64,000 nt of DNA from Gymnodinialimonas sp. 202GB13-11 (GCF_040932485.1 NZ_JBFRBH010000001.1:1984001-2048000), one strand, 5' to 3'; shown: positions 1-9,616, counted from the stretch's first letter. Notes: a model not told the origin generated them from the letters alone. Translations and numbers: made by a program.

Positions 1-49
1 GAGCGACCGTGATCGCGAAAAGCTGCCAATGGCCGCGGAGGTAGGTCAT
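1..49 (-). CDS. 5' end of an unidentified protein, cut by the window edge
   Basis: An ATG at 49-47 on the minus strand overlaps the fabA stop codon (TGATG junction), so a downstream gene may be translationally coupled to fabA. Only about 16 codons are visible, beginning [11 protein letters not shown] and continuing hydrophobic. This does not match the start of FabB, which usually follows fabA. It could be a membrane protein or a chance reading frame. Confidence 0.35.
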   Translation of the reverse strand, partial: MTYLRGHWQLFAITVA

Positions 50-558
50 CAACTCTCGCTCAAAGCCACCTTCATGTCCTTGACCTCGTAGATCACCTCG
101 CCATCGGCCTCCACAATGCCGTCGGCTACACCCATGGTCAGCCGCCGCGTCTGGATCGCCTTGGTGAAATCTATCTTATAGGTCAGCATCTTACGGTCCG
201 GCCGCACCATGCCTTTGAGCTTCACTTCGCCCACACCCAAAGCATAGCCACGCCCTGTCCAGCCGCGCCAGCCGAGGTTGAAGCCAGTCAGCTGCCACAG
301 CCCATCAAGGCCAAGGCAGCCGGGCATGATCGGGTTGCCGGGGAAGTGGCAGTCGAAAAACCAAAGCTCGGGCGTGATGTCGAATTCGGCCAACACATGG
401 CCCTTGCCATGGGCCCCGCCATCGCCGGAAATGTCGGTGATCCGGTCCATCATCAGCATCGGCGGCTCAGGCAGTTGCGCGTTCCCGGGGCCAAACAACT
501 CCCCCCGCGCGCAGCGCAGCAGATCGTCCTTGTCGAAGCTCGTTGGAAAGTCGGCCAT
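49..558 (-). CDS. fabA: 3-hydroxydecanoyl-ACP dehydratase/isomerase FabA
   Basis: Dehydrates 3-hydroxyacyl-ACP and isomerises trans-2- to cis-3-decenoyl-ACP, the entry to unsaturated fatty acid synthesis in the cytoplasm. The 169-residue length is normal for FabA. The hot-dog fold active-site stretch is visible as [17 protein letters not shown], with the catalytic His in it, and the C-terminal half carries the expected GVGEVKLKG strand. It is divergent from irr across a 187-bp intergenic region. The usual partner fabB is not visibly next to it. Identification is firm from family knowledge. Confidence 0.97.
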   Translation of the reverse strand: MADFPTSFDKDDLLRCARGELFGPGNAQLPEPPMLMMDRITDISGDGGAHGKGHVLAEFDITPELWFFDCHFPGNPIMPGCLGLDGLWQLTGFNLGWRGWTGRGYALGVGEVKLKGMVRPDRKMLTYKIDFTKAIQTRRLTMGVADGIVEADGEVIYEVKDMKVALSES

Positions 559-745
559 ATGCCCCCCGGTCGTTTGTCCCTGCCATTTCAGGCGTTCACC
601 CCGTCTAGCACCCGTGCCATTTCAGGTGCAAGGGTGGCCCAGGACACAGGATCGTGCATCATATCGCATGAACGTTCACGGGATTTGCAAAGCAGTCTCA
701 AAAGGCCATATATAAGGCCAGACCAAAGTAGAAAGCCCCGGGAAG
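559..745. promoter_or_regulatory. Divergent fabA / irr promoter region with two palindromes
   Basis: This non-coding stretch must hold both promoters. Two inverted repeats stand out: a perfect 10-bp palindrome TGAACGTTCA at 669-678 and a near-palindrome GGCCATATATAAGGCC at 704-719. The second lies about 27 bp before irr and could be an operator or part of its promoter. I do not see a clear ICE box of the TTTAGAA-N3-TTCTAAA type, so self-regulation by Irr is not shown. Confidence 0.4.
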
Positions 746-1168
746 ATGACCCCCGAAGCCCTCGAACGCTCAAAGACGTGGCTGTGCCAATCTGACCTAC
801 GCCCAACGCGGCAGCGCCTTGCGCTGGCCTCACTTCTGGTGGGCGACGGGCAGGATCGGCATGTGACGGCGGAAGGCTTGCACGAGGCTGTGCTGGGAAC
901 GGGCGATCGTGTTTCGCTGGCAACGGTCTACAACACGCTACGTGCCTTCTGCGACGCGGGCCTGATGCAGGAAGTCACCGTCGATGGCTCCCGCAGCTAT
1001 TTCGATACCCGCGTCGATGACCACCCGCACTTCTACATGGAAGAAAGCAACGCCCTGACCGATGCACCGGCGGCGGAGCTTGAGATCAAGTCGCTGCCAT
1101 CCGTCCCGCCCGGCTATGAAATCGCCAAGGTGGACGTCGTCATACGGCTGCGCAAAACCGACACGTGA
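746..1168 (+). CDS. irr: Iron response regulator Irr (Fur family)
   Basis: A 140-residue Fur-superfamily regulator. The N-terminal winged helix is recognisable (LRPTRQRLALASLL, then SLATVYNTLRAF as recognition helix), followed by the dimerisation half with the Irr-type histidine motif DDHPHFY. In alphaproteobacteria Irr represses or activates iron and haem genes under iron limitation and is controlled through haem. The N-terminal haem regulatory motif of Bradyrhizobium Irr (a Cys-Pro pair) is not present, as in other Rhodobacteraceae. The start is preceded by a closely spaced GGAAG. Its stop overlaps the next gene (GTGA), so irr and the two small membrane proteins are probably co-translated. 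Confidence 0.9.
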   Translation: MTPEALERSKTWLCQSDLRPTRQRLALASLLVGDGQDRHVTAEGLHEAVLGTGDRVSLATVYNTLRAFCDAGLMQEVTVDGSRSYFDTRVDDHPHFYMEESNALTDAPAAELEIKSLPSVPPGYEIAKVDVVIRLRKTDT

Positions 1169-1410
1169 ACCGGGGGGCTCTGGCCTACCTTGCGACGGCC
1201 CTGGGCCTCGGCTCCGTGCTGTGCGCGGGCTTTTTCATTGATCGTTACTGGCTGCGCCGGGACTGTTTTGACGAAACGGGCGTGTGCTACGATCCAGTGG
1301 CAGGTGCCACCTTCACCTCGGGCTCTTTCGGATATGGACCCGCCGCCGTTCTGACGGGGCTGGCTTGCCTGTACGTCCTGCACCGAATGCGCGTGTTGAA
1401 AAACGCATGA
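1165..1410 (+). CDS. Small membrane protein coupled to irr (copy 1)
   Basis: An 81-residue protein that I do not recognise. A GTG start overlaps the irr stop as GTGA. Two hydrophobic helices (about residues 6-26 and 57-75) flank a polar loop with the motif DRYWLRRDCFDETGVCYD, which has two cysteines and would lie on one side of the membrane. It is a paralogue of the next gene, which has the same helix-loop-helix plan and a DRYW-x-RDCF loop. The chain irr / copy 1 / copy 2 is joined by 4-bp overlaps, implying co-expression with the iron regulator. A role in iron or redox sensing is speculation. Confidence 0.75.
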   Translation: MNRGALAYLATALGLGSVLCAGFFIDRYWLRRDCFDETGVCYDPVAGATFTSGSFGYGPAAVLTGLACLYVLHRMRVLKNA

Positions 1411-1646
1411 AGGCCCGCATCGGAGCCGGGGTGGCGGCTGCAATCAGCTTTTGTTTCGCAGCGCTGTTCACCTTCGCCTTCCATGATCGCTACTGGAGGC
1501 ACCGCGATTGCTTCAATGATCGGGGAAACTGCTGGGTCAGTGAGGACGGCATCAACTACACAACGAGCGGGTTCGTCTGGGGCCCCATGGCAATCATCTT
1601 TGCCACGCTGTTTGTCATCGCATTGGTAAACACAATCCGCCGCTGA
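1407..1646 (+). CDS. Small membrane protein coupled to irr (copy 2)
   Basis: A 79-residue protein starting at the ATG that overlaps the previous stop (ATGA at 1407-1410). A longer frame upstream is just read-through of the other gene. It has two hydrophobic helices (about residues 4-24 and 55-75) around a loop with HDRYWRHRDCFNDRGNCW. The DRYW, RDCF and second Cys match copy 1, and both end the loop with a TSG-x-F stretch, so the pair arose by tandem duplication. Function unknown. Confidence 0.72.
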   Translation: MKARIGAGVAAAISFCFAALFTFAFHDRYWRHRDCFNDRGNCWVSEDGINYTTSGFVWGPMAIIFATLFVIALVNTIRR

Positions 1647-1760
1647 CTGCGCAATTCCTGGCAAGAGTTTTGCCCAAGCCCCCCTTTCACCCTAGCCATC
1701 CCGGCCAAAACCGCCTAAGCGCGCGGCAACTCCTGTTTCCTGACCTAAAGGCCATCTCCC

Positions 1761-3578
1761 ATGGACCTCCGCAATATCGCGATCATCGCGCACGTTGACC
1801 ACGGCAAGACCACGCTTGTGGACGAGCTTCTCAAGCAATCCGGCGCGTTCCGCGAAAATCAGGCTGTCGCCGAACGTGCGATGGATTCCAACGATCTTGA
1901 GCGTGAACGCGGTATCACGATTTTCGCCAAGCCCACCTCCGTCGAGTGGAAGGGCACGCGGATCAACATCGTGGATACGCCCGGCCACGCCGATTTCGGC
2001 GGTGAGGTTGAGCGGATCTTGAGCATGGTCGATGGCGTTGTGCTGCTGGTCGATGCCGCTGAAGGCCCAATGCCCCAGACCAAATTCGTGACCTCGAAGG
2101 CGCTTGCTCTAGGCCTGCGCCCCATCGTGGTGCTGAACAAGGTCGACAAACCAGATGCCGAGCCTGACCGCGCGCTGGACGAAGTCTTTGATCTGTTTGC
2201 AAATCTCGACGCCAACGAAGATCAGCTCGACTTCCCGCATATGTACGCGTCGGGCCGCTCCGGTTGGGCCGACCATGAGCTCGACGGGCCGCGCAAGGAC
2301 CTCCACGCGCTGTTCAACCTGATCGTGAACCACGTCGCCCCGCCGAAGCAGATCGCTAAGCAGGACGATGACTTCCGGATGCTCGCCACAACCCTCGGCG
2401 CGGATGCCTTTGTGGGGCGCTTGCTGACGGGCCGTGTGGAGTCGGGCCGCCTTAAGGTCGGCCAAACCGTGCAAACGCTCTCTCGCCTCGGCGAAAAGGT
2501 TGAGCAATTCCGCGTCACGCGCATTCAGGCCTTCCGTGGCCTTGCGCAGCAGGACATCGATGAGGCCCTTGCCGGTGACATCGTCTCCATCGCGGGCATG
2601 ACGAAATCCACCGTCGCCGACACGATCTGCGCGCTCGCCGTGGATGAGCCGCTGGAAGCGCAACCCATTGACCCGCCCACCATCACTGTGACCTTCGGCA
2701 TCAACGACAGCCCGCTGGCGGGCCGCGACGGCAAGAAGGTACAAAGCCGTGTGATCCGCGAACGCCTGATGAAAGAGGCGGAGAGCAACGTCGCCATTAA
2801 AATCAGCGACACGCCGGGTGGGGAGGCCTTTGAGGTTGCCGGGCGCGGCGAATTGCAGATGGGCGTTTTGATCGAGAATATGCGGCGCGAGGGCTTTGAA
2901 CTCAGCATCTCTCGTCCGCAGGTCTTGTTCCGCGAGATCGACGGGGTTCGCCATGAGCCAGTCGAAGAAGTCACCATCGACGTCGACGACGACTACTCCG
3001 GCGCGGTGATCGAAAAACTGACCGGTGCGCGCAAGGGTGAGCTGGTGGAGATGAAACCGGCGGGCGCAGGTAAGACGCGGATCATCGCGCATGTCCCCTC
3101 TCGCGGACTGATCGGATACCACGGCGAATTCCTGACAGACACGCGCGGCACCGGCGTTTTGAACCGCGTGTTCCACGAATGGGCCCCGCACAAGGGTGCC
3201 ATTCCGGGCCGTCGTCAGGGTGTGCTGATCTCCATGGAAAACGGCTCCTCCGTTGCGTTCGCGCTGTGGAACCTGGAAGATCGCGGCAAGATGTTCATTG
3301 GCGCGCAGGCCCCGGTTTATACCGGCATGATCATCGGTGAGCATTCCCGCGACAACGATCTGGAAGTGAACCCGCTGAAAGGCAAAAAGCTGACCAACGT
3401 GCGGGCGAGCGGAACGGATGAAGCGGTGAAGCTGACCACACCCGTTACGATGTCGCTCGAGCAGGCGATTGCCTATATCGACGATGATGAACTGGTTGAG
3501 GTCACGCCAAACGCAGTGCGGCTGCGCAAACGCTACCTCGATCCCCATGAACGGAAGCGTCAGGCGCGGGCGGGGTAA
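1761..3578 (+). CDS. typA: Ribosome-associated GTPase TypA/BipA
   Basis: A translational GTPase of 605 residues, the normal length. It binds the ribosome and helps 50S assembly and stress or cold adaptation. The G1 motif AHVDHGKT (about residues 10-17), the RERGITI switch region, DTPGHADF and NKVDK are all intact. EF-G-like domains and the TypA-specific C-terminal domain ([16 protein letters not shown]) follow. It is transcribed alone and ends at a strong hairpin terminator shared with cysE. Confidence 0.97.
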   Translation: MDLRNIAIIAHVDHGKTTLVDELLKQSGAFRENQAVAERAMDSNDLERERGITIFAKPTSVEWKGTRINIVDTPGHADFGGEVERILSMVDGVVLLVDAAEGPMPQTKFVTSKALALGLRPIVVLNKVDKPDAEPDRALDEVFDLFANLDANEDQLDFPHMYASGRSGWADHELDGPRKDLHALFNLIVNHVAPPKQIAKQDDDFRMLATTLGADAFVGRLLTGRVESGRLKVGQTVQTLSRLGEKVEQFRVTRIQAFRGLAQQDIDEALAGDIVSIAGMTKSTVADTICALAVDEPLEAQPIDPPTITVTFGINDSPLAGRDGKKVQSRVIRERLMKEAESNVAIKISDTPGGEAFEVAGRGELQMGVLIENMRREGFELSISRPQVLFREIDGVRHEPVEEVTIDVDDDYSGAVIEKLTGARKGELVEMKPAGAGKTRIIAHVPSRGLIGYHGEFLTDTRGTGVLNRVFHEWAPHKGAIPGRRQGVLISMENGSSVAFALWNLEDRGKMFIGAQAPVYTGMIIGEHSRDNDLEVNPLKGKKLTNVRASGTDEAVKLTTPVTMSLEQAIAYIDDDELVEVTPNAVRLRKRYLDPHERKRQARAG

Positions 3579-3596
3579 TTTCCGCTACCTCTAAAG

Positions 3597-3630
3597 AAAA
3601 AAAGCCGCGGCGATCACCGCGGCTTTTTTT
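3597..3630. terminator. Bidirectional rho-independent terminator between typA and cysE
   Basis: A perfect 10-bp stem (AAAGCCGCGG at 3601-3610 with CCGCGGCTTT at 3617-3626) and a 6-base loop, flanked by A-run and T-run on both sides. It can end typA on the plus strand and cysE on the minus strand. Confidence 0.92.
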
Positions 3631-3649
3631 ATCCTCAGGCATTTGCGCG

Positions 3650-4468
3650 TCAAAGCTCAGTCGCGCTACCACCAAACAGGTGATCCATCGTAAGCGACGG
3701 CTGCGCGCAGCCGGCCTCGCCTACGATCTTGGCGGGCACACCGGCGACCGTTTTCATCGGCGGTACGGCTTCCAACACGACCGACCCGGCGGCAATGCGC
3801 GAGCAATGGCCGACCTCGATATTCCCAAGCACCTTCGCGCCCGCACCGATAAGAACGCCATTGCCGATTTTCGGGTGGCGGTCTTCCTCTTCCTTGCCAG
3901 TACCGCCAAGCGTCACGGAATGCAGCATAGATACGTTGTCACCCACCACCGCAGTCTCACCGATGACGATGGAATGGGCATGGTCGATCATGATCCCCTG
4001 CCCCACACGGGCACCGGGGTGGATGTCGACACCAAAGACCTCGGAGACGCGCATCTGGATGAAGTAGGAAAGGTCCTTACGGCCTGTCCGCCAAAGCCAA
4101 TGGCCGACGCGGTAGGCCGTGATCGCCTGGAAGCCCTTGAAATACATCAAGGGTTGCAGGAAGCGGTGGCAGGCCGGGTCGCGGTCGTAAACGGCCACGA
4201 TGTCGGCACGGGCCTGCGCACCAAGGGCCGGGTCCGTCGCAAAGGCCTCATCCGCGATCTCGCGCAAAAGCTGTTCGGACATCTCGGACGATGCCAGCTT
4301 TTGCGCCACGCGATAGGCGAGTGCATTCTCTAATGTGGGATGGTGCAGCACGCAGGCATGGACCAGACCGCCGAGCAGTGGCTCGTCGGAAATGGCAGAG
4401 GATGCCTCATCGGTGATCCGACGCCAAACCGGATCGACTTCGGTTACATGGGATTGCGTGCGGGCCAT
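3650..4468 (-). CDS. cysE: Serine O-acetyltransferase CysE
   Basis: Acetylates L-serine with acetyl-CoA, the first step of cysteine synthesis. The 272-residue frame has the N-terminal helical SATase domain, then left-handed beta-helix hexapeptide repeats with the signature IDHAHSIVIGETAVVGDN and VTLGGTGK. The start at 4468 is chosen because AGGAGG sits six bases upstream; the frame runs 20 codons further up without a comparable site. It lies downstream of the GTA genes in the same direction, about 100 bp after the DUF2793 gene. Confidence 0.95.
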   Translation of the reverse strand: MARTQSHVTEVDPVWRRITDEASSAISDEPLLGGLVHACVLHHPTLENALAYRVAQKLASSEMSEQLLREIADEAFATDPALGAQARADIVAVYDRDPACHRFLQPLMYFKGFQAITAYRVGHWLWRTGRKDLSYFIQMRVSEVFGVDIHPGARVGQGIMIDHAHSIVIGETAVVGDNVSMLHSVTLGGTGKEEEDRHPKIGNGVLIGAGAKVLGNIEVGHCSRIAAGSVVLEAVPPMKTVAGVPAKIVGEAGCAQPSLTMDHLFGGSATEL

Positions 4469-4566
4469 GGCTGGCCTCCTTTGCCTACCGTCATCGCCAA
4501 GATAAGGCAGCGGCAGGCAAAGGTCCATGCAACGATAATGTGAGAGTTGTCAGTTCAGCTTACAGA

Positions 4567-5274
4567 TCACACTGGATCCGGCAGCGACAGCTCCGCGTAA
4601 TGAGCCACGAGGCGGATCGTACCGCCCGCAAAATCGCCGCCCTGCGCCGTGATTTCCAGCGCCGTTGGCGACCAGAAGACCTGCGGCGCACCAGGGCCGT
4701 TGACCCAGGAGTTGAGCGGCAGCCCGAGGCCAGAGCCAAAGCGCTGCAAATCGCCGGTAACGCCCAGATCCCATGAGGAAACCGCACCGGTGATCGCCGT
4801 GATCACGCGGCCCGTCACGCCATAAGCAATTGAACGTGCTGGGAAAAGAACGGGCGTCGTGACGCTCGCGCCTGCGGTGAGGGTCACATCGACTTCAACC
4901 GATCTCATCGCAACCGACGCACCATTTGGCGTCATCGTCACGGCGCCAACGCGCCACGCCGCCCCATCAAAAATGGCCAGCGCCCCGGCATCCATCACCA
5001 GCGCCTGCCAGCCGCGCGACGGCGTCACGAAGACCCAACCGCCGCCCGAGGCGACGGCGACATTCCCCTCCTGCCCTGACCATGCATTCACGGCACCGGT
5101 GGGCACGGCATAGGCCAGCCCGTCAATGGCTGCGGGCGGTGTCGTTTCTGTCACCGAGGTCAGGCGCAACTGCGTTACGCCATCCAGACGCACCAGCGCC
5201 TCGTTCACCGTCACGTGCTTTTGCGCTTGCGCCGGGGCCAGCAGCGGGAGGGCCAGATTTGCGGTCTCAGTCAT
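4567..5274 (-). CDS. DUF2793 protein at the 3' end of the GTA cluster
   Basis: A 235-residue protein beginning MTETANLALPLLAPAQAQKH, the typical DUF2793 opening, with the LAPAQAQKHVTVNEAL motif of this family. The start overlaps the end of GTA g15 by 8 bp, so it is read with the GTA operon. The C-terminal half is rich in beta strands and small residues, as in phage fibre or virion-decoration proteins. In several Rhodobacteraceae a DUF2793 gene follows the megatron gene. A particle-surface or fibre role is likely but inferred. Confidence 0.8.
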   Translation of the reverse strand: MTETANLALPLLAPAQAQKHVTVNEALVRLDGVTQLRLTSVTETTPPAAIDGLAYAVPTGAVNAWSGQEGNVAVASGGGWVFVTPSRGWQALVMDAGALAIFDGAAWRVGAVTMTPNGASVAMRSVEVDVTLTAGASVTTPVLFPARSIAYGVTGRVITAITGAVSSWDLGVTGDLQRFGSGLGLPLNSWVNGPGAPQVFWSPTALEITAQGGDFAGGTIRLVAHYAELSLPDPV

Positions 5275-8200
5275 TGATTTCGGTCCTTGCAAATGGCCCC
5301 GCCCCGAAGCGTTCGGAGACTTGGGCGACCCCGATGGAATAGGTGCTTTGCGTCCCATCAGTGGTGCGCATAGCATCGGTGTACGTGAAGGCGGGCGTGG
5401 TCAGGATTTCCTCGCGCCGGATCGCACCGGCATCCACGACCCGCAGGATGTATTGCTCAGACGCTTCGCCTAGCGGCACATCCGTGCCGCCCCAACTGTC
5501 GGCATCAATGCGGGATCGGCGGATCCAGCTGACCTGCCGCGCGCTACCGTCACGAGGCGCGCGCAGATGGACCGGGCTGTAGGGACGCAAGCCAATACCT
5601 TGAAATGCGATGCTTTTTTCCGTGTAGCTCGCATCATCAACGGCACGGCGCGACGGTCCGACGCGCCATGTGCGCACCAACCCGCGAGCGGAACTTGGCA
5701 GGTCCACCTGGGTCACAGCCGCATCCAGGAGCACAAAGATCGAGCCTTCCGGCCAAACCTCCGGCATGACGCCATCGGTGCCCAACTGTCCACGCAAGCG
5801 CATCCCGATGTCCCACGTTCCGGGGCCGACCAGTGTTGCTTCAGCAAACTGGATCACCTCCCACACATCGTCTTCACCCGACCCGATGGCTGCCGCGTTG
5901 GCGCCAGCCAGAACCGACGCCATCTCAGCCGAGGACAAGGCCCCTGTTTCAAGCTCAACCCGCAGCAAACCAGATCGGTCCCAAAGCCCGGATTTCTGTT
6001 TGAACAGAGGCGTTTGCAAGGTGCCGATGATGGCGGGTTGCTCCACGATCTTGTTCAGCGCAAAGCCGTCCGTTCCAGGCGCTGAATAGACGGCGGCGCT
6101 GCCCGGCCACGGGCTGGCGGCCACGGCCAGATGGGGAGCGTGTTCGACCTCGTCCCCGGTCAAAAGCGGAAGATCCATGAAAACGGGCGTGACGGGAAGC
6201 GGCGGCACGAACGGCTCGACCCGCACCGCCTCTTCCACCTCGTCGGAGGGGATGACCGTCGATGGTTCTACGCGGGAGGCTTCGATTTGCCTGTACCCGC
6301 GATCTTCGACCCGGTCGACGCGCCATGTATGGCCATCTTCCGTGGCCACCAAAGCGCCCGCGCCCAACGCACGGTCCGATGGCGGCAGCGCAAAGCGCAG
6401 CGTGTCTTGCGCCACGCGCCCCTCCGCCAACCAACGTTCGGCCATCCCCTGGCCTTCTGCGCTGGTCAATGCCAGCGGCAGATCCACGTCATTCACCTGA
6501 TCCGCACCGTCGCCTGGGAAAACGGCCTCAGCGACCTTGTCGCCGTAGCTGCCCTCCGCCTCTGCAAACCCGATGCGCAAACGACCCACGGTTTCAGCCT
6601 CCGGCGCGCGGGTGCGCGTGAAACCGCCTTCTCCATCATCATCTCGCGCTGTTTCGGGCGCGTCGATGACCTTGGCCGGTGCATCCGGTAGCGGCAGAAA
6701 AACAAGCTTGCCGTCCCGCTCAACCGCCTGGAATCCATAGGCCATCATCAGCGATTGCAGACGTGCCCGCGCTGTTTCCGTTTGTGCTGAGACATGGCCT
6801 CGTACCAAGCCATACAATGCGGAGACGTCGTAGTGCGTCAGCCCAGCCCGTTCACAGATTTCGGCCACCACGAGATCAAGGGGCTGTGCATCCAGCCGCC
6901 CGGTCAGCCAGTGGCCCCGCTTCCAGTTCGCTCCGTCCGTCCAACGGTCGAGATCATTGGGAAAGGCCGGCCAAGGGCGCGCGTCCCACGCCCAGGCATG
7001 AGCGCGCGACATATCAAGCATCGCGCCATCATATTGGTCCGATCGAGGATTTCGCCCATCCTCGGCCCAGTAGTCCATAACCGCGCGCAAGTATTGCGCT
7101 TGGATCACATCATCGCGACGCCCGTTCGAGAAGTACGGAATATCGCTTTCCGAGCTTTTCGGGTCCAGGAACTTGTTCGGCTGGTTCGTCGCCTTATCGA
7201 TGGCAGCGCACCCAAATTCCGTAAACCAGATTGGCTTGGATTTTGGGACCCAGGGCGTGGCCTCAAGCGGTTGCGGCTTGTCGCCAGTTTCAAAGTAAGG
7301 CGAGGCTGGCGCATATCCGGCTTCGACTTGCGCGCCCCATACCAGGATCGAGCGGATTGCCCCGTCAATTGCATTGCCAATGTGGAAATTGGTATCGACC
7401 GTCACGGCAAAGCTATGCTCGAAGCGTTGCCACGTGTCGGTGGCAATGAATTCCGGGCTATACTGGATGTGGTCCGCGACACTGTAGGTGAACATGCGGA
7501 ACGGCTCGGCCCCATTTTCGGCCTTTACCCAGATCGACATGGTATAGGTGCCCGCTTCGCATTCAACAGTTTGCCGCGCTGCCGAAAGCGGGTGTACGCC
7601 GATGTTCAGACGGTCCGCAAAGGAGTCGAACGGTCCCGGCGCAACATCCGCATCTACGTTTGCGCCAACCTGGTACCGCCAAGGAAGTATCGAGAACGAA
7701 TTGCTGTGTGGCAAAAGGTTATGCGGACGGATACCGCCGACGCGATTGTAATGCTCGTTCGTCCACCAATTGCGCAAATCCTTATGGCGAAATAGCCAGT
7801 CTTCCCCCTGAGAATCCTCGATCTTCGTGCGGCGTTGAGAGAGCCGTGCTTCTGACCCGGAATAGTACCAGTCGTAACCTTCTCCGCCCTCGATGTTGGA
7901 CTTAAGCTGACCCAGTGCATGAAGGGGCCCATTCCCATAGTCGAGGTGGTCCACACCTTCGCGCCAATCGCTCAACGGCATGTAATTGTCGATCGCGATC
8001 ACATCGATATTGTTGTCCGCCCAAAGGGCATCAAGATGGAAAAAGGCGTCGTCCGACCCGTCTTGTGGCCTGTACCCAAAGTATTCGGACCAATCCGCCG
8101 CATAAGTGATTTTGGCATTGGGCAACAGCACGCGCACTTCGGCAGCCAATGCGATGAGCTTCTCAACGGCAGGAAAGCCCTCATCGTCGCGCATTTGCGT

Positions 8201-9616
8201 AAGGCTGCGCATCTCTGACCCGATGCAAAAGGCCTCCACCCCGCCGGCAGCTGCGCACAGAGCGGCCCCGTGCAAAATGAACCGCGAATAGCTCCATTCG
8301 TTTGGCCCGCTGTAAGTGACACCGCCCGAGAATACGCCGAAATGCGAGGCTTTTGCGGTGCCAAAGAACGCTTCAACCGCCGTGCGGTTCGCCGCTGTGC
8401 CATCAGGCGAGCCGGCTTGACCGGGCGCAAGATCCCCCGTCATCCTCCCACGCCACGGCAAGGCCGCCTGCTCCGATCCGCCCCAAGGGTCCGGCAGACC
8501 GTTGCCCTCAAGGATTTCCATCAACAAGAACGGATAAAAGGTGACCTGCTGCCCGCCCTCCGCAATCGCCTGAATGGCCTGAATGACAGAGGTATCGGCC
8601 GGCGTACCCCCATAAACCGGGCGGTCATCGACACGCGCAATAGCCTCCGCCGACGACCGCGTGATTCCGCCCGCACGCCATGGCATGCCTTGGCCGTCAA
8701 AGCTGGTCTGTTCGACCTTGGGCTTTACGAGGCACTGGCACACACGCAGATCATCCCCGAACCAGGAATAGATCAGCGACAGCGATTTCAGGTTGGGCAG
8801 AGTTTCTCGGGCCTGTTCCAACGATTGCACAAAGTCGGTGGACCCGCCCTCCGCACTCACGTTCACGGCTTCGCCGCGGGTTAGCCCGTAGCGCATCGAA
8901 ACGGGCGTCGTGGCCAGCGCGTATTCGCCAGTGCCGGGCATCAGAGCCAACGCCTGCACAGCTTCCGCAGCGGCGGGCACATGCGGTGCCATTGGCTTGG
9001 CGGCACGCACAACCTCAAAAGCGAATTGCGGTACGCGGTTGCCGTACGGCGTCAGGTCCAGATCTTCGAACACGACATAGGCGGTGCCGCGATAGGCCGG
9101 GACATTTCCCGCCCCTTCAACCGCCTCCAACAGCGGGTCTGGCATCTGATCCTGGGTGCCCTTGTAAAGCCGCCAAGTGACGCTTTCGCGGTCAATCTCC
9201 ACGCCATCGGCCCAGATACGGCCGACGCGCGCAATCTCACCCTCGCACAAGGCAACGGCGAGGCTGATCGAATAGGAGTAGGTGGTTGTCTTTGGCTGTT
9301 GCGGCGCACCCTTGCCGCCGCCCGTGGTTCGCGACCGCTCAAGAAATTGCGTGGACCAAACCACATGGCCGCCCAGGCGCATACGCCCATAAAGCTGCGC
9401 AATCGGCGCGCCCTCACCAGCCCCGGTGATCCGAAGACGGTCGGTGCGGCCCGTTTCAATCGGTTGGCTTCCGGTTCCCAGAAGCCGTTGGTCAATAACA
9501 CGGCCGAGGGTTGCGCCCGCAGCACGGCCCAGAACGGCCCCTGTCATGCCAAGGATCGGCGCCTGCACAAGGCCGCCCACCGCAGCACCGGCGGCAGATA
9601 GAAGAATGGTTGCCAT
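5267..9616 (-). CDS. GTA g15: baseplate megatron / TIM-barrel host-interaction protein
   Basis: A 1449-residue homologue of RcGTA g15, the large protein at the tail tip that contacts and helps penetrate the recipient envelope. The N-terminus has a glycine-rich hydrophobic stretch (1-40). A GTA TIM-barrel region runs from about 420 to 830 (FCIGSEMR, ITYAADWSEYFGYRPQDG, WFTEFGCAAIDK). Phage-tail-type beta domains follow to the C-terminus. Residues about 631-785 (7262-7726) are not part of the usual barrel. They interrupt the junction NEHYNRVGG...TPWVPKSKPIW and look like a jelly-roll binding module. The gene overlaps the DUF2793 gene and starts 14 bp after g14. Confidence 0.93.
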   Translation of the reverse strand: MATILLSAAGAAVGGLVQAPILGMTGAVLGRAAGATLGRVIDQRLLGTGSQPIETGRTDRLRITGAGEGAPIAQLYGRMRLGGHVVWSTQFLERSRTTGGGKGAPQQPKTTTYSYSISLAVALCEGEIARVGRIWADGVEIDRESVTWRLYKGTQDQMPDPLLEAVEGAGNVPAYRGTAYVVFEDLDLTPYGNRVPQFAFEVVRAAKPMAPHVPAAAEAVQALALMPGTGEYALATTPVSMRYGLTRGEAVNVSAEGGSTDFVQSLEQARETLPNLKSLSLIYSWFGDDLRVCQCLVKPKVEQTSFDGQGMPWRAGGITRSSAEAIARVDDRPVYGGTPADTSVIQAIQAIAEGGQQVTFYPFLLMEILEGNGLPDPWGGSEQAALPWRGRMTGDLAPGQAGSPDGTAANRTAVEAFFGTAKASHFGVFSGGVTYSGPNEWSYSRFILHGAALCAAAGGVEAFCIGSEMRSLTQMRDDEGFPAVEKLIALAAEVRVLLPNAKITYAADWSEYFGYRPQDGSDDAFFHLDALWADNNIDVIAIDNYMPLSDWREGVDHLDYGNGPLHALGQLKSNIEGGEGYDWYYSGSEARLSQRRTKIEDSQGEDWLFRHKDLRNWWTNEHYNRVGGIRPHNLLPHSNSFSILPWRYQVGANVDADVAPGPFDSFADRLNIGVHPLSAARQTVECEAGTYTMSIWVKAENGAEPFRMFTYSVADHIQYSPEFIATDTWQRFEHSFAVTVDTNFHIGNAIDGAIRSILVWGAQVEAGYAPASPYFETGDKPQPLEATPWVPKSKPIWFTEFGCAAIDKATNQPNKFLDPKSSESDIPYFSNGRRDDVIQAQYLRAVMDYWAEDGRNPRSDQYDGAMLDMSRAHAWAWDARPWPAFPNDLDRWTDGANWKRGHWLTGRLDAQPLDLVVAEICERAGLTHYDVSALYGLVRGHVSAQTETARARLQSLMMAYGFQAVERDGKLVFLPLPDAPAKVIDAPETARDDDGEGGFTRTRAPEAETVGRLRIGFAEAEGSYGDKVAEAVFPGDGADQVNDVDLPLALTSAEGQGMAERWLAEGRVAQDTLRFALPPSDRALGAGALVATEDGHTWRVDRVEDRGYRQIEASRVEPSTVIPSDEVEEAVRVEPFVPPLPVTPVFMDLPLLTGDEVEHAPHLAVAASPWPGSAAVYSAPGTDGFALNKIVEQPAIIGTLQTPLFKQKSGLWDRSGLLRVELETGALSSAEMASVLAGANAAAIGSGEDDVWEVIQFAEATLVGPGTWDIGMRLRGQLGTDGVMPEVWPEGSIFVLLDAAVTQVDLPSSARGLVRTWRVGPSRRAVDDASYTEKSIAFQGIGLRPYSPVHLRAPRDGSARQVSWIRRSRIDADSWGGTDVPLGEASEQYILRVVDAGAIRREEILTTPAFTYTDAMRTTDGTQSTYSIGVAQVSERFGAGPFARTEIND
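7262..7726 (-). other. Extra beta-sandwich-like module inserted in the g15 TIM barrel
   Basis: About 155 residues (631-785) starting PHNLLPHSNSFS. Motifs such as NLL-x-S-x-x-F, a later YTMSIWVKA strand, and WGAQVE near the end resemble the carbohydrate-binding or fibre-associated modules found in phage tail proteins. Flanking residues rejoin the conserved g15 sequence without a frame change. Confidence 0.7.

Noticed and set aside
2109-3548. 479-residue open frame antisense to typA
   Set aside because: It mirrors a conserved GTPase gene in a GC-rich genome, with no recognisable motif or ribosome-binding site.
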